From contig NZ_LYWY01000040.1 in assembly GCF_001661915.1 (NCBI RefSeq), positions 124,001 to 188,000 of the forward strand: a DNA stretch of 64,000 bases. Direction: 5' to 3'. Shown here one piece after another: positions 1 to 9,207 of this stretch. A program made the translations under genes and the position numbers. The notes below the pieces were generated by a model. That model saw nothing but the letters and a program-made list of their open reading frames with translations, ran no database searches and was not told where the DNA came from. Within the stretch, counting starts at the first letter, position 1. Every line of letters begins with the position of its first letter. The stretch is from Croceicoccus pelagius. Lineage in GTDB: Bacteria; Pseudomonadota; Alphaproteobacteria; Sphingomonadales; Sphingomonadaceae.

Positions 1-21
1 CCCGTCGCGCGAGCAATTCGC

Positions 22-47
22 GGTCGGGTACCGATCCCGACCTTTTT
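22..47 (+). terminator. Rho-independent terminator or leader attenuator
   Basis: A 7-bp GC-rich stem (GGTCGGG/CCCGACC) is followed directly by five T. It either ends a gene left of the window or sits in the leader of the receptor that starts 38 bases downstream. That spacing leaves almost no room for a separate promoter, so attenuation is possible. Confidence 0.65.
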
Positions 48-85
48 ATCCGGTCGGGACACATTGCGAAGGGACTACATTCACA

Positions 86-3052
86 ATGAAGACTAGCACG
101 ATCATGAAGCGCGCCCTTGTGGGCACCGCGCTGTCGGCGATCACGCTGACCACCATGGCTGCGCCTGCTTTCGCCCAGGACGACGAATCCGATGCACCGA
201 TGGCCAACACCATCGTCGTCACCGGTTCGCGTATCCAGAGCACGGATTTCGAAACCGTTGCTCCGGTCCAGGTCATCGATGAGCAGTCGATCGAAGCCAC
301 CGGTGCGGTGAACATCCAGGAAACGCTGCTCCGCAACCCGGTTTTCGGTACGCCGACCCTGTCGCGTACGAACACTTCGTTCTCCACCAGCGCAACGGGC
401 ATCTCGACCATCGACCTGCGTAACCTCGGTGTTAACCGCACCCTGGTCCTCGTCGACGGCCGCCGCTTCGTTTCGGGTCTCCCCGGTTCGTCCGCGGTCG
501 ACCTCAACGCCATCCCGACCGCGCTCATCGAACGCGTCGACATCCTGACCTCGGGTTCGGGTTCGGCAATTTACGGTTCGGACGCTGTCGCCGGTGTTGT
601 CAACTTCATCACGAAGAAGGACTTCGAAGGCGTCCAGGCAGAAGCTTCGGCCGGTATCACCGAAGCGGGCGACTCGGAAGAGTACACCCTCGGCCTGCTG
701 GTTGGCGGCAACTTCGCCGACGGCCGCGGTAACGCCACGGTTCACGCAGGTTACACGTACGAAGGCGAAGCCTTCCTGCGCAACCACAAGACCGAAGCCG
801 GCCCGTCCGAGCAGGACAGCCTCTCGGAACTGTTCTTCGGCGGTGACTACCAGACCCCGGTCGAGCCGTTCCTGTCGAGCTACTCGCCGTTCGGCACCTA
901 CTTCACCGACAACTATGCGTTCACGTATGCGCCCGCCGGTGTCCTGCAGCCCTGCACGACCACCAACGGCACGTCGTGCTCGAGCGCACTTGGTACCGGT
1001 ACGGGTCCGACGGGCTTCAACCGCACCTTCTATCGTTACCTCGCCGCCCCGACCGAACGTTTCTCGCTGTCGCTGAACGCGAACTACGAACTGTCGGAAT
1101 CGGCCAACGTCTTCGTTCAGGGCACCTATGCCTCGACGAGCGTGAACTCGAACATCGAACCGTTCCCGCTTGCTTCGGAAGATATCTGGGGCGACGGCCA
1201 GATGCCGATCGAAACCTATCTTCCCGATGGTACGATCTTCCGCAACCCGTACGTTCCCGACGCGATCTACAACGACGCATCGGACACCAATGGCGACGGC
1301 CTGCGCGATCTGTTCTTCACGAAGCGTCTGACCGACTTCGGTCCGCGTGCTTCGTCGGCGGATCGTGACACCTTCCGCATCGTCACCGGTGTGAACGGCG
1401 AATTCGGTTCGGCGTGGAACTACGAAGTCTTCTTCAACTACGGACGCACCAAGCAGACCCAGCTGGGCAACGGCCAGATCAACACGCCGAATGCCCGTCT
1501 TGCTGCCCAGATCGTTCCGGACGGCAACGGCGGCTACATGTGCGCCGATCCCGACGCGGTTGCACAGGGCTGTGTTCCGACCAACTGGTTTGGCCAGAAC
1601 TCGATCACCGGCGACTCGCTTGCATACCTCGCGGCTCCGACTACCTTCAACGCGAAGGTCAGCCAGATCCAGACCGGTGCATTCGTTGGCGGCGATCTGT
1701 TCTCGCTCTACGAAGGTGCCGACCCGATCCAGGTCACTGCCGGCGTCGAATACCGCAAGGAAAAGTCGTCCGACATCTGGGACGTCCTTTCGCAGCGCGG
1801 TCTGAACGCAGGTAACGCCCTTCCCCCGACGAGCGGTTCGTTCGACGTCAAGGAAATCTACGGTGAAATCAAGGTCCCGCTCGTGCAGGACAGCTTCATC
1901 TATGATGCCTCGGTTCGTGCGGCAGCCCGCTACTCGGACTACAGCACCGTTGGTGGCACCTTCAGCTGGAACGCTGGCGGTGAGATCGCTCCGGTTCGCG
2001 ACATTCGCTTCCGTGCGATGTACGCCGAAACCGTCCGCGCTCCGAACATCAGCGAACTGTACTCGGGCCTGAGCCAGACCTTCCCGACGCTGACCGACCC
2101 CTGCTCCGCCGTGAGCCAGGACGGTTCGGCCCTCGCCCAGAACTGCTTCGCCGATCCTGGCGTCCAGGCGAACGCTGCGCTTAACGGCGGCGTGTTCACC
2201 CTGAACGGCACTTCGGACACGCAGGGCGTGACCGGCTTCGACGGTGGTAACCCGGATCTTTCGGAAGAAAAGGGCAAGACCTTCACTGCCGGTGTGGTCA
2301 TCGCACCGACCTCGATCGATGCGCTCCGCAACATGAGCCTGTCGGTTGACTACTACAACGTGAAGATCAGCGACGCGATCGTTCTGACCCCGCGCCAGTT
2401 CATCCTGAACCAGTGCTATCAGAGCGGCCAGAACGACTTCTGTCAGTTCGTCACGCGTCGTCCGACCGCCATCGGTCCGTACTCGGCCGGTTCGCTTGAT
2501 GAAGTGAACACCGGTCCGACGAACTCGGGTGGTTACAAGGCCGAAGGTATCGACGTGAAGTTCGCCTACCGCACCGACCTGCCGTTCCTCGGCGAAGATG
2601 CGGGCCTGAACTTCACGCTGAACTACTCGCACCTGCTCGACGGTTACCTGATCCCGCTGACGGCTCAGCCGGAAAGCAAGGACCCGTTCGTGGGTGAAGT
2701 CGGTGCTTCGAAGGATCGCTTCACGGCACAGGCATTCCTGGACTTCGGCAACGTCAGCTTCGCGGCAACCGGCACCTACTTTGGTCCGGCTTACCTCGAT
2801 GACCAGCTGACCGGCGTTGGCAAGGGTGACGAAGGCTACGAAGACTACCGTTGGCACGACGAGTTCTATCTCGACCTGCAGACGCGCTTCAAGGTCGCCG
2901 ATCGCTACGAGTTCTTCGTCGGCGTCGACAACGTCCTCGACAACGATCCCGTCTATGCCGGTGGTCTCGTGACCACGGGTATGGAAACCGACACCGGAAC
3001 CTACGATCCGCTGGGTCGCCGGTTCTACGCAGGTGCCAAGTTCACCCTGTAA
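86..3052 (+). CDS. TonB-dependent receptor (988 aa)
   Basis: This is an outer-membrane, TonB/ExbBD-energised uptake channel. The N-terminus is a Sec signal peptide (about residues 1-30, ending PAFAQ). A TonB-box-like stretch follows (NTIVVTGSR), then a plug with the typical LRNLGVNRTLVLVDGRR and YGSDAVAGVVNF motifs, then a long beta-barrel ending in an aromatic strand (RFYAGAKFTL). At 988 residues it belongs to the large sphingomonad receptors, whose substrates are often sugars, peptides or plant aromatics. Nothing here fixes the ligand. A strong terminator follows, and the convergent neighbours are two sulfotransferases. No sigma/anti-sigma pair adjoins it. The ATG start puts the signal peptide at the very N-terminus. 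Confidence 0.93.
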   Translation: MKTSTIMKRALVGTALSAITLTTMAAPAFAQDDESDAPMANTIVVTGSRIQSTDFETVAPVQVIDEQSIEATGAVNIQETLLRNPVFGTPTLSRTNTSFSTSATGISTIDLRNLGVNRTLVLVDGRRFVSGLPGSSAVDLNAIPTALIERVDILTSGSGSAIYGSDAVAGVVNFITKKDFEGVQAEASAGITEAGDSEEYTLGLLVGGNFADGRGNATVHAGYTYEGEAFLRNHKTEAGPSEQDSLSELFFGGDYQTPVEPFLSSYSPFGTYFTDNYAFTYAPAGVLQPCTTTNGTSCSSALGTGTGPTGFNRTFYRYLAAPTERFSLSLNANYELSESANVFVQGTYASTSVNSNIEPFPLASEDIWGDGQMPIETYLPDGTIFRNPYVPDAIYNDASDTNGDGLRDLFFTKRLTDFGPRASSADRDTFRIVTGVNGEFGSAWNYEVFFNYGRTKQTQLGNGQINTPNARLAAQIVPDGNGGYMCADPDAVAQGCVPTNWFGQNSITGDSLAYLAAPTTFNAKVSQIQTGAFVGGDLFSLYEGADPIQVTAGVEYRKEKSSDIWDVLSQRGLNAGNALPPTSGSFDVKEIYGEIKVPLVQDSFIYDASVRAAARYSDYSTVGGTFSWNAGGEIAPVRDIRFRAMYAETVRAPNISELYSGLSQTFPTLTDPCSAVSQDGSALAQNCFADPGVQANAALNGGVFTLNGTSDTQGVTGFDGGNPDLSEEKGKTFTAGVVIAPTSIDALRNMSLSVDYYNVKISDAIVLTPRQFILNQCYQSGQNDFCQFVTRRPTAIGPYSAGSLDEVNTGPTNSGGYKAEGIDVKFAYRTDLPFLGEDAGLNFTLNYSHLLDGYLIPLTAQPESKDPFVGEVGASKDRFTAQAFLDFGNVSFAATGTYFGPAYLDDQLTGVGKGDEGYEDYRWHDEFYLDLQTRFKVADRYEFFVGVDNVLDNDPVYAGGLVTTGMETDTGTYDPLGRRFYAGAKFTL

Positions 3053-3076
3053 GATCGGTCACAACCGGAAAACGGA

Positions 3077-3106
3077 AAGGGCGGGGAGCAATCCCCGCCC
3101 TTTTCT
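3077..3106 (+). terminator. Rho-independent terminator of the first receptor gene
   Basis: A perfect 11-bp stem (AAGGGCGGGGA/TCCCCGCCCTT) with a GCAA loop runs into TTTTCTT, 25 bases after the receptor stop codon. Confidence 0.92.
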
Positions 3107-3207
3107 TATGCACTTCGTCAGCGGCACAGCCCCCTGCCCCGCACGATGCGCACAAAATAGGGCGCCGGAAGCAGTTTGCGACGCCCTTCGTTCTGACTGG
3201 TCGGGAA

Positions 3208-4788
3208 TCAACCCTCGGCGAGCGACCCCAGCGCCTCGCGCAGCGGATCGAGCCACTTCGAATAGGGCTTCCACACTGCCATGCCGTCGCGGTTCAGCGG
3301 GCGACGCACCTGCTCGCTACTAGGCGTGCGGACCGATCGTTCGAGCTTGTGATATTCGAGCACCGCAGGATCCCATTCGACGCCCACATGGTCCAGCGCA
3401 GCGCGCAAGATCGGCTCCGGCTCCTCGATCAAATGGGTATAATCGATGTGGTGGACCAGCCCCGGCGCGGCCTCGTCGAAGTGCGCCATGTAGTCGACGT
3501 AATCGACATAAGTGCGCCCGATATGCTCCAGCGCGAATGACGATGAGTGCGCGTCGGTGAACGACTGCGTGAAGTTGGCAAAACAGCAGTCCATCGCCGG
3601 GCGGCGGATGTCGATGATCTTCGCCTGCGGCAGGATGCGGCGGATCAGGAACACGTTGCTCCAGTTGTGGGGCAGCTTGTCGATGAAAAACGGATTCGCG
3701 CTCTGCCGGTGCAGGGCCGCGCGGCGCAGATAGTCCTGTCCCATCGCCTGCGCCTGGTGGTCCGTGAGCGAAGCGACGAGCTGCGGCACCGTCATCTTCT
3801 GCCGCATCGTCGCCGCCTCCAGCATTGCACGAAGGATCGCTGGCACGTACTGCAATTCGCCCACGGCCTCGATCTGGTGGTGCGAGCCGAGCATCTGTTC
3901 GAGCAAGGTGGAACCCGAACGGGGCAGCGACACGATGAAGACCGGCGTCACGTCGCCAACCGGTGCATCGGGGAACGCGGCAATACACTGTGCCGTCGCG
4001 ATCTGGCGGGTCTGGGCCACTTCCTCGCGCAATTCGGCCGCGTCATAACCGATGCTTTCCGCGCGCAGCCAGTTGCCCTTTTCGTAGTGGGCAAAGGCCC
4101 CTTCGTAGTCGCTTCGTTCGTGCAGTGCGCGAGCCAGCGCGAAATGGACCGAGGCGGCATTTCGATCCTCGCGCGCGTGGGCGACGAGGCGCTTTAGCTG
4201 CATGACCTCGTCGTCGGTCAGCACCTTCTTGCGGATCGAGGCCAGCGCCCACCACGCATCGCCAGCGCCTTCTGCCAGGGCTATGGCCTTGCGGAAAGTC
4301 TCCACTGCCTCGTCAACTCGCCCGGCGGCGCGCAAGTTGTGGCCCAGCGCGATCTGGTGCTGTGGATTCTTCGGATCTGCTGCCGCCAGTTCCTGCTGCA
4401 GTTCCAACGCTTCGTCGCTGCGGCCGATCTTGGTCAGCACGCCGCTGTAGAGCGTGCGGAAGTTGTCTTCCCCGCCCTGCTCGATCGCCTTTTCCAGAAG
4501 CGCCAGCGCCTCCGGCACCTTTTCGCGGCGCAGGAGCACGGTGATGAACGCACTGCGCAGTTCGGGCGTGTCGTACCCTGTCGCCAGCGCCTTGCGCATG
4601 AAATGTTCGGCCTGCCCCAGGGCGCCGATCATCGCGGCAGTCTGGCCCAGCATGGCCAGCCCGCGGGGTTCGTCCTTGTGCTGGCGCAGGTGCGCCATGA
4701 TCGCCTGCGCGGCTTGTTCGGGGCGCTGTTCGTCCAGCAACGCCTGCGCCTGTGCAAGGCCGGGGAATGCGGCAACGCTTGCCATCAT
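3208..4788 (-). CDS. TPR-sulfotransferase fusion protein (526 aa)
   Basis: The first 260 or so residues are tetratricopeptide-like helical repeats (for example LGQAEHFMRKALATGY and GRVDEAVETFRKAIA). Residues 280-520 form a Sulfotransfer_3-type domain with the PAPS-binding loop VSLPRSGSTLLEQM (about 286-299), a FIDKLPHNW motif (about 368) and the second phosphate-binding region IIDIRRPAMDCCFANFTQSF (391-410). The serine usual in that second motif appears as alanine. No signal peptide is seen, so it is probably cytosolic. It would transfer sulfate from PAPS to an unidentified acceptor, and TPRs suggest a peptide or protein partner. Its ATG overlaps the preceding gene's stop (ATGA at 4785-4788), so the two are translationally coupled. 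Confidence 0.88.
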   Translation of the reverse strand: MMASVAAFPGLAQAQALLDEQRPEQAAQAIMAHLRQHKDEPRGLAMLGQTAAMIGALGQAEHFMRKALATGYDTPELRSAFITVLLRREKVPEALALLEKAIEQGGEDNFRTLYSGVLTKIGRSDEALELQQELAAADPKNPQHQIALGHNLRAAGRVDEAVETFRKAIALAEGAGDAWWALASIRKKVLTDDEVMQLKRLVAHAREDRNAASVHFALARALHERSDYEGAFAHYEKGNWLRAESIGYDAAELREEVAQTRQIATAQCIAAFPDAPVGDVTPVFIVSLPRSGSTLLEQMLGSHHQIEAVGELQYVPAILRAMLEAATMRQKMTVPQLVASLTDHQAQAMGQDYLRRAALHRQSANPFFIDKLPHNWSNVFLIRRILPQAKIIDIRRPAMDCCFANFTQSFTDAHSSSFALEHIGRTYVDYVDYMAHFDEAAPGLVHHIDYTHLIEEPEPILRAALDHVGVEWDPAVLEYHKLERSVRTPSSEQVRRPLNRDGMAVWKPYSKWLDPLREALGSLAEG

Positions 4789-5576
4789 GCTTCTCCGTAA
4801 CCGAGCAGGTGGCGAAGGCCGGGAACGTGGTAATCGACCAACGCCTTGTGACGCGCAGACAATTCATCAGGTAAATCGAGGCCGATACCTGTCAGGTTCT
4901 CGCGCGCGGTGCCACTGTTTTCAGGGGCCGAACCGACGGCGACACGTTCGCGCCAGTCTTCGGGCAGCGCCAGGCCGGAGGCGTCGAACAGACTTTCGAA
5001 GAAGCCTTCGGCCCGCTTGCTGGCAAGGTCGCCCACGGCCTCGCGCAAGTCCTCGAACCGGATGGGGTAGCAGCGCGCACCCAGCCAGGCGGCGGCGTTC
5101 ATTTCGTAGATGTCGCGCAAGCTCGGCGCCTTTCCAGGCAGGCCGAAGATCATCATCGTGATCAGTTCGTCCGCGCTCAGCTTGCCGCCCTTGATATGGT
5201 CGAGATTGCCGGAAAACTGGTCCGACACGAAGAACCGCGCGCGGGCGAGCACCCAATCATAGGGGTCGCGGTAAAGCAGGATGCGGCGCGCCGGCGCGGT
5301 CTCTATCGCCGAGGCATCGGCGAGAAACAGGTGCCCCCAGCTCAGCATCGGGTTGGCCGGGTCGAAGGCCTTCAGGTGCTGCTGCATGTTGGCCCACTGG
5401 ATGAAGTCGGCCTTGTACTGCTGCTCCACCGGAACGAACATCCGCATGATGTTGCGCAGCAGGTGGCTCCCGCTCTTGGGAACCGAATTGAGGAAGACCG
5501 GCACTTCCAGCCGGGTCTGTTCGAAGCGCCCGTTCGCCTCGTCGAGGTTGTCGGATTTCACCCAGATGCTGGCCAT
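4785..5576 (-). CDS. Sulfotransferase family protein (263 aa)
   Basis: A single-domain sulfotransferase. The PAPS 5'-phosphosulfate-binding loop is visible as FLNSVPKSGSHLLRNIMRM (residues about 28-46), and ILLYRDPYDWV near residue 100 fits the 3'-phosphate-binding RDP region. I chose the ATG at 5576 (MASIWVKSDN) over an upstream ATG at 5645, because the purine-rich AGAGAGA lies just before it and the upstream extension overlaps a terminator hairpin. The substrate is unknown. It is coupled to the TPR-sulfotransferase by a 4-base overlap, so the two probably work on the same acceptor or in sequence. Both lie between TonB receptor genes. Confidence 0.85.
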   Translation of the reverse strand: MASIWVKSDNLDEANGRFEQTRLEVPVFLNSVPKSGSHLLRNIMRMFVPVEQQYKADFIQWANMQQHLKAFDPANPMLSWGHLFLADASAIETAPARRILLYRDPYDWVLARARFFVSDQFSGNLDHIKGGKLSADELITMMIFGLPGKAPSLRDIYEMNAAAWLGARCYPIRFEDLREAVGDLASKRAEGFFESLFDASGLALPEDWRERVAVGSAPENSGTARENLTGIGLDLPDELSARHKALVDYHVPGLRHLLGYGEA

Positions 5577-5624
5577 GGTCTCTCTTTGAAAAATGTTCGG
5601 GGGATTTGCCTGCCCCGGATAGCA

Positions 5625-5656
5625 AACCGGGCGACATGTCGCCATGCCGCCCGGTT
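5625..5656 (-). terminator. Hairpin terminator between receptor and sulfotransferase genes
   Basis: Read on the minus strand, AACCGGGCG pairs with CGCCCGGTT (9 bp), with a second inner palindrome (GACATGTC) and a short T-tract. It follows the receptor gene ending at 5688 and lies only about 50 bases before the sulfotransferase start, so sulfotransferase expression may depend on read-through. Confidence 0.6.
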
Positions 5657-5687
5657 CTTGTTCAGCAGTCGTGTTCTGACGCGAAGA

Positions 5688-8600
5688 TCAGAACTTGGCC
5701 GCCACGTTGATGAACGCGCGGCGTCCGACCAAGCTGTATTGCGAGGCGGCGACGACCGGGCCGATCATCGATATCTGGCCACCGTTCAGCACCGACACGC
5801 GCGGCGGGCGGGTGTTGAACAGGTTGTTTACGCCCAGCGTGATGTCGAACGCATCGTCCACCGTCGCCGTTACAGAGGCGTTGTGATAGAACGTCGTCGG
5901 CGTCGTGAGATCCGGGCAGTAACGACCGTAGATCGTAGAATCGATACACGTGTCGCCACCGTAGTCGTCCTTAAAATCCGAGACGTTAGACGTGCTGCCG
6001 ATCAGGTTGATACCATAGAAGAAGCTGAGATTCCCCGGCGTGTTCCAGTTCGCGCGGAAGTCGGCAACCCATTTGGGCGAGCCCGCCTCTCCGTTGTCCG
6101 ACTGCAGGGGTGAACCCGGCAGAAGACGCGTATCGTCCTTGATCTGGTACGTTGCATCGGCGGTAAACGACAGGGTTCCGGCACTGCCGAGATCCTGGCG
6201 AACGTCGAGTGCGAAATCGAGGCCGGTGTTACGCTGCGTCGCGATGTTCACGAATTTGTCGTAGACGACCGAGATATTGTCCGCGTTTGCAGTCTGGCCG
6301 CGTTCGAACAGCGAGCAGAGCGGATCGTTCGGGAAGTTTTCCGAATCATAGCAGCCGAACAGGATGTTCGACGCACCCAGCTGCGCGATTTCGCCCTTAA
6401 CCTTGATGTCGAAGTAGTCGACAGAAAGGCTGACACGCGTCCCGGCCGGCATCTGCGGGGTAAGAACACCGCCGACGACGAAGGCGCGTGACGTTTCCGA
6501 TTCCAGCTGGCCGAGACCACCGCTCGACACGCCCGTTGCCGTAACGCCAGCACCCAGGTGCGTAGGCGGGACGCCGTCGGCCGCGCAGTTGTCTGCCACG
6601 CGCTGGGAGATCGCACCGGTGGCAAGGGCATTGCCCCATTGGCGGCACGGGTCGGCACGCTGGCTGACCGAGAAGGTCTCGTCCGCCAGGAACTGTTCGA
6701 ACAGCGCCGGTGCACGGAACGAAGTGCCATAGGAACCGCGGAAGCGGAGCCAGTCGGTCGTCGCCCAATTGAGACCCAGCTTGTAGGTGAAGTTGCCGTT
6801 GTCGGAATCGCTCACGCCGTCCGATTTGCGGGTCGCCTTCACATTGGTCAGGCGGCCAGCAGCCGAAAGGGTCAGTTCCTCGAAGAACGGACGGTCGGCC
6901 AGGATCGGGACGTTGATTTCCGCAAAGGCTTCGGTCGTCAGCGACTTGCCCGCCGTGATACCCGAAGTGGAGGTACCCCATGCGTTACCCGAACGGGTGA
7001 TCTCGCCCGGGATGTCATTGATCTTGTCTTCACGCGCGTTGACGCCGAACGCAACGCCCAGCGGGCCTGCAGGCAGATCGAACAGCTCGCCCGAAAGCGA
7101 TGCTTCGACGGTCTTCTGCGTGTAGGTCGTCTGGCCTTCTTCCCAGTCGAACAGGAAGTCGATTTGTTCGGGGGTCAGCTGACCTGCAAGGAAATAAGGG
7201 TCGGTCCACGGAATATCGACGCAGTTCTTCCCGCCGACCGGAGTGACAGTACCAACGCACGAACCGAGCAGGCCAAAGCCCTGATAGTAACCGATGTCGT
7301 ACGAATCCTGCAGGATCTGCTGAGTGCGGTACTTGCCCTTCGACCGCGAATACTGACCGTAGATTTCATAACGCCAGCGGTTATCGGCGAAATCGCCGCG
7401 CAGCCCCGCAACGCCGCGGTAGTAGTCGACCTTCTGGCTCGAATCCGACTGGTCGGTGATGGCGGTCGGGCTGATGTAATTGATACCCTGCCAGCCGTCG
7501 CCCCAGGTGTTCCAGTAGTTGCCTGCGCCCGTCGAATAGAGGTCGCCGGTGTAGCCAAAGTTCCAGAACTGGCGCCAACCGTTCTGATAGGTCTCGCGGC
7601 GGTTGAACAGGAACTCACCGAACAGTTCGACCGAATCCGAAATTTCATACGATGCGTCCGCATATGCGGTGTAGAGATCGGTTTCCGGAATGATCGTCTG
7701 CTGTTCGACGAACGGATGGTAGCTATTCAGGACGGCCTGCGAAGCAGTGTCATATCCAACCGGGTACCACCCTGCCGGAGTGCCGAAGTCACCGCTGCCA
7801 AAAGCGGGCGTGCCAAATCCCGGAACGCCCAGCGTCTCACCCGGATACTGGTACTGCATCAGCACGGTCGCGCCGTTGGGCGACGTGTTCGTGCCATCGG
7901 GCAGATAGAGGTTGTCGACGAGGTTGTAGGTCCACACGTGGCCCCAGGGAAGGTCTTCGCACTTGTAGTTGCCGGTGCGCGGATCGATAAGATCGGCACG
8001 GCTGCCGTCTTCGCGGAACGTGTAGGCTTCCGGACATGCCAGGTAACCGCGATCGCCGCGCTTCAACTCGTTGGTATGCGAATAGTCACCCGCGATCAGG
8101 ATGTGGCCGCGATCGAAGGTTTTGCCGAAGATGCCGCTGAGGCGGTAGTCCTCACCACCGCCTTCGAGCGGGACCGACGAGCTGAAGTTCAGCTCGACAC
8201 CGTCGGTGTCGGTCTTGGTGATGATGTTGACGACGCCGGCGACCGCATCCGAACCATAGACCGACGAAGCGCCCGTCTTGAGGATCTGCACGTTCTGGGC
8301 CAGCGACTGCGGCAGAACGTTGAGGTCGAAGGACGACACGCCGCCACGGGTACCGGCCGGACCGGCACGGCGGCCGTTCAGCAGGACGAGCGTACGGTTC
8401 GGGCCAAGGCCGCGAAGGTCGATCGTCTGGGCACCAGGACCGCCGCTCGTCACGAAGTTGGACGAGATCGCAGCGGTGATCTGGGTGGAGCCTGCCGCGA
8501 TGGGCGAGCTCTGCAGAGTGGAGGCGAGGTCGAGCTTGCCTTCACGGCGTGCGACTTCCGGTTCGATCACGGTGATCGGATCCGGGCTGTTGAATTCGTT

Positions 8601-8771
8601 GATGCCGCCAATGCGCGAACCGGTCACGACAATGACCCCGTCGCTTGCCTGGGCGTCTTCGACAGTTTCTTCCACGTCTTGGGCAAGTGCTGCAGAGGGC
8701 AGGCCCATCGCGATACCTGCCATGGCCACAGGATATAGCGCGCTCGATCCGAGCAGGCTGAGTTTTTTCAT
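5688..8771 (-). CDS. TonB-dependent receptor (1027 aa), left member of divergent pair
   Basis: The signal peptide (MKKLSLLGSSALYPVAMAG..., ending SAALAQ) is followed by a TonB-box-like GVIVVTGSRIGG. The plug has LRGLGPNRTLVLLNGRR and YGSDAVAGVVNI, and the C-terminal barrel ends GRRAFINVAAKF. Its sequence is strikingly similar to the divergent receptor at 9208: shared NSPDP, AAGSTQIT, SSNFVT, GPAGTRG and the C-terminal GVNNLFNT-type strand. The two are therefore paralogues from a local duplication. The ligand is unknown. It is transcribed toward the sulfotransferase pair, with a hairpin terminator between. A GGGGACTGAAAA stretch precedes the ATG. Confidence 0.93.
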   Translation of the reverse strand: MKKLSLLGSSALYPVAMAGIAMGLPSAALAQDVEETVEDAQASDGVIVVTGSRIGGINEFNSPDPITVIEPEVARREGKLDLASTLQSSPIAAGSTQITAAISSNFVTSGGPGAQTIDLRGLGPNRTLVLLNGRRAGPAGTRGGVSSFDLNVLPQSLAQNVQILKTGASSVYGSDAVAGVVNIITKTDTDGVELNFSSSVPLEGGGEDYRLSGIFGKTFDRGHILIAGDYSHTNELKRGDRGYLACPEAYTFREDGSRADLIDPRTGNYKCEDLPWGHVWTYNLVDNLYLPDGTNTSPNGATVLMQYQYPGETLGVPGFGTPAFGSGDFGTPAGWYPVGYDTASQAVLNSYHPFVEQQTIIPETDLYTAYADASYEISDSVELFGEFLFNRRETYQNGWRQFWNFGYTGDLYSTGAGNYWNTWGDGWQGINYISPTAITDQSDSSQKVDYYRGVAGLRGDFADNRWRYEIYGQYSRSKGKYRTQQILQDSYDIGYYQGFGLLGSCVGTVTPVGGKNCVDIPWTDPYFLAGQLTPEQIDFLFDWEEGQTTYTQKTVEASLSGELFDLPAGPLGVAFGVNAREDKINDIPGEITRSGNAWGTSTSGITAGKSLTTEAFAEINVPILADRPFFEELTLSAAGRLTNVKATRKSDGVSDSDNGNFTYKLGLNWATTDWLRFRGSYGTSFRAPALFEQFLADETFSVSQRADPCRQWGNALATGAISQRVADNCAADGVPPTHLGAGVTATGVSSGGLGQLESETSRAFVVGGVLTPQMPAGTRVSLSVDYFDIKVKGEIAQLGASNILFGCYDSENFPNDPLCSLFERGQTANADNISVVYDKFVNIATQRNTGLDFALDVRQDLGSAGTLSFTADATYQIKDDTRLLPGSPLQSDNGEAGSPKWVADFRANWNTPGNLSFFYGINLIGSTSNVSDFKDDYGGDTCIDSTIYGRYCPDLTTPTTFYHNASVTATVDDAFDITLGVNNLFNTRPPRVSVLNGGQISMIGPVVAASQYSLVGRRAFINVAAKF

Positions 8772-8854
8772 TTTTCAGTCCCCGTTAGGTTCACGAAACA
8801 AACGCCATCGCAATCCCGTGCAAGACGAACGTTTCATTTCCAACTAAATCGTCG

Positions 8855-8870
8855 TGCAACACGCGTTGCA
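8855..8870. promoter_or_regulatory. Palindrome TGCAAC-N4-GTTGCA, candidate operator
   Basis: A perfect 6-bp inverted repeat with a 4-bp centre lies 84 bases upstream of the minus-strand receptor start. The shape is like LacI/GalR-type sites, but no regulator gene is in the window. Confidence 0.4.
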
Positions 8871-9029
8871 AGTGCGAATGGATAAAAAAGGGCCTCGGGC
8901 AATGACTTGTGCCCCATAGGCAACACCAACGAGGAGAATTGATGGCAAATTGCTGCGATTGCGCCAGTTGGATGTGATCGTTCCCACTGGAAATGGCGCG
9001 CCTGACGGCAAGCCGATTAACATATTTCA

Positions 9030-9053
9030 ATCGTGTTGCGATTCGGACACGAT
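9030..9053. promoter_or_regulatory. Inverted repeat ATCGTGT-N10-ACACGAT, candidate operator
   Basis: Perfect 7-bp arms lie about 155 bases upstream of the plus-strand receptor. The arms are too far apart for a tight hairpin without a loop, so this is more like a dimeric protein-binding site than a terminator. Confidence 0.35.
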
Positions 9054-9207
9054 CGTTAGGGAATATCGTTTGTAACGTAACTAGTTTCTCGCTTTCGGCC
9101 CGTTAAAGCGGAATACCTGCAACCAAGGTGCGCTCGTCATGTCGCTTGTGCCGGCGCGCTGTTGGGACCGGGGTGTGACCACCTCGCAAGCGTAGGGACT
9201 GAATTCC

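Larger units (their letters stand above)
8772..9207. promoter_or_regulatory. Divergent regulatory region between two TonB receptor genes
   Basis: This 436-base gap is more AT-rich than its surroundings and contains no convincing gene. It must carry both promoters. Two clear inverted repeats (annotated separately) could be operators. A short minus-strand reading frame inside it has no coding signal. Confidence 0.6.

Noticed and set aside
6558-8738. 726-codon open frame on the plus strand opposite a TonB receptor
   Set aside because: It is a shadow of the real gene in high-GC sequence: Arg/Val-rich, no signal peptide, no ribosome site and no domain.
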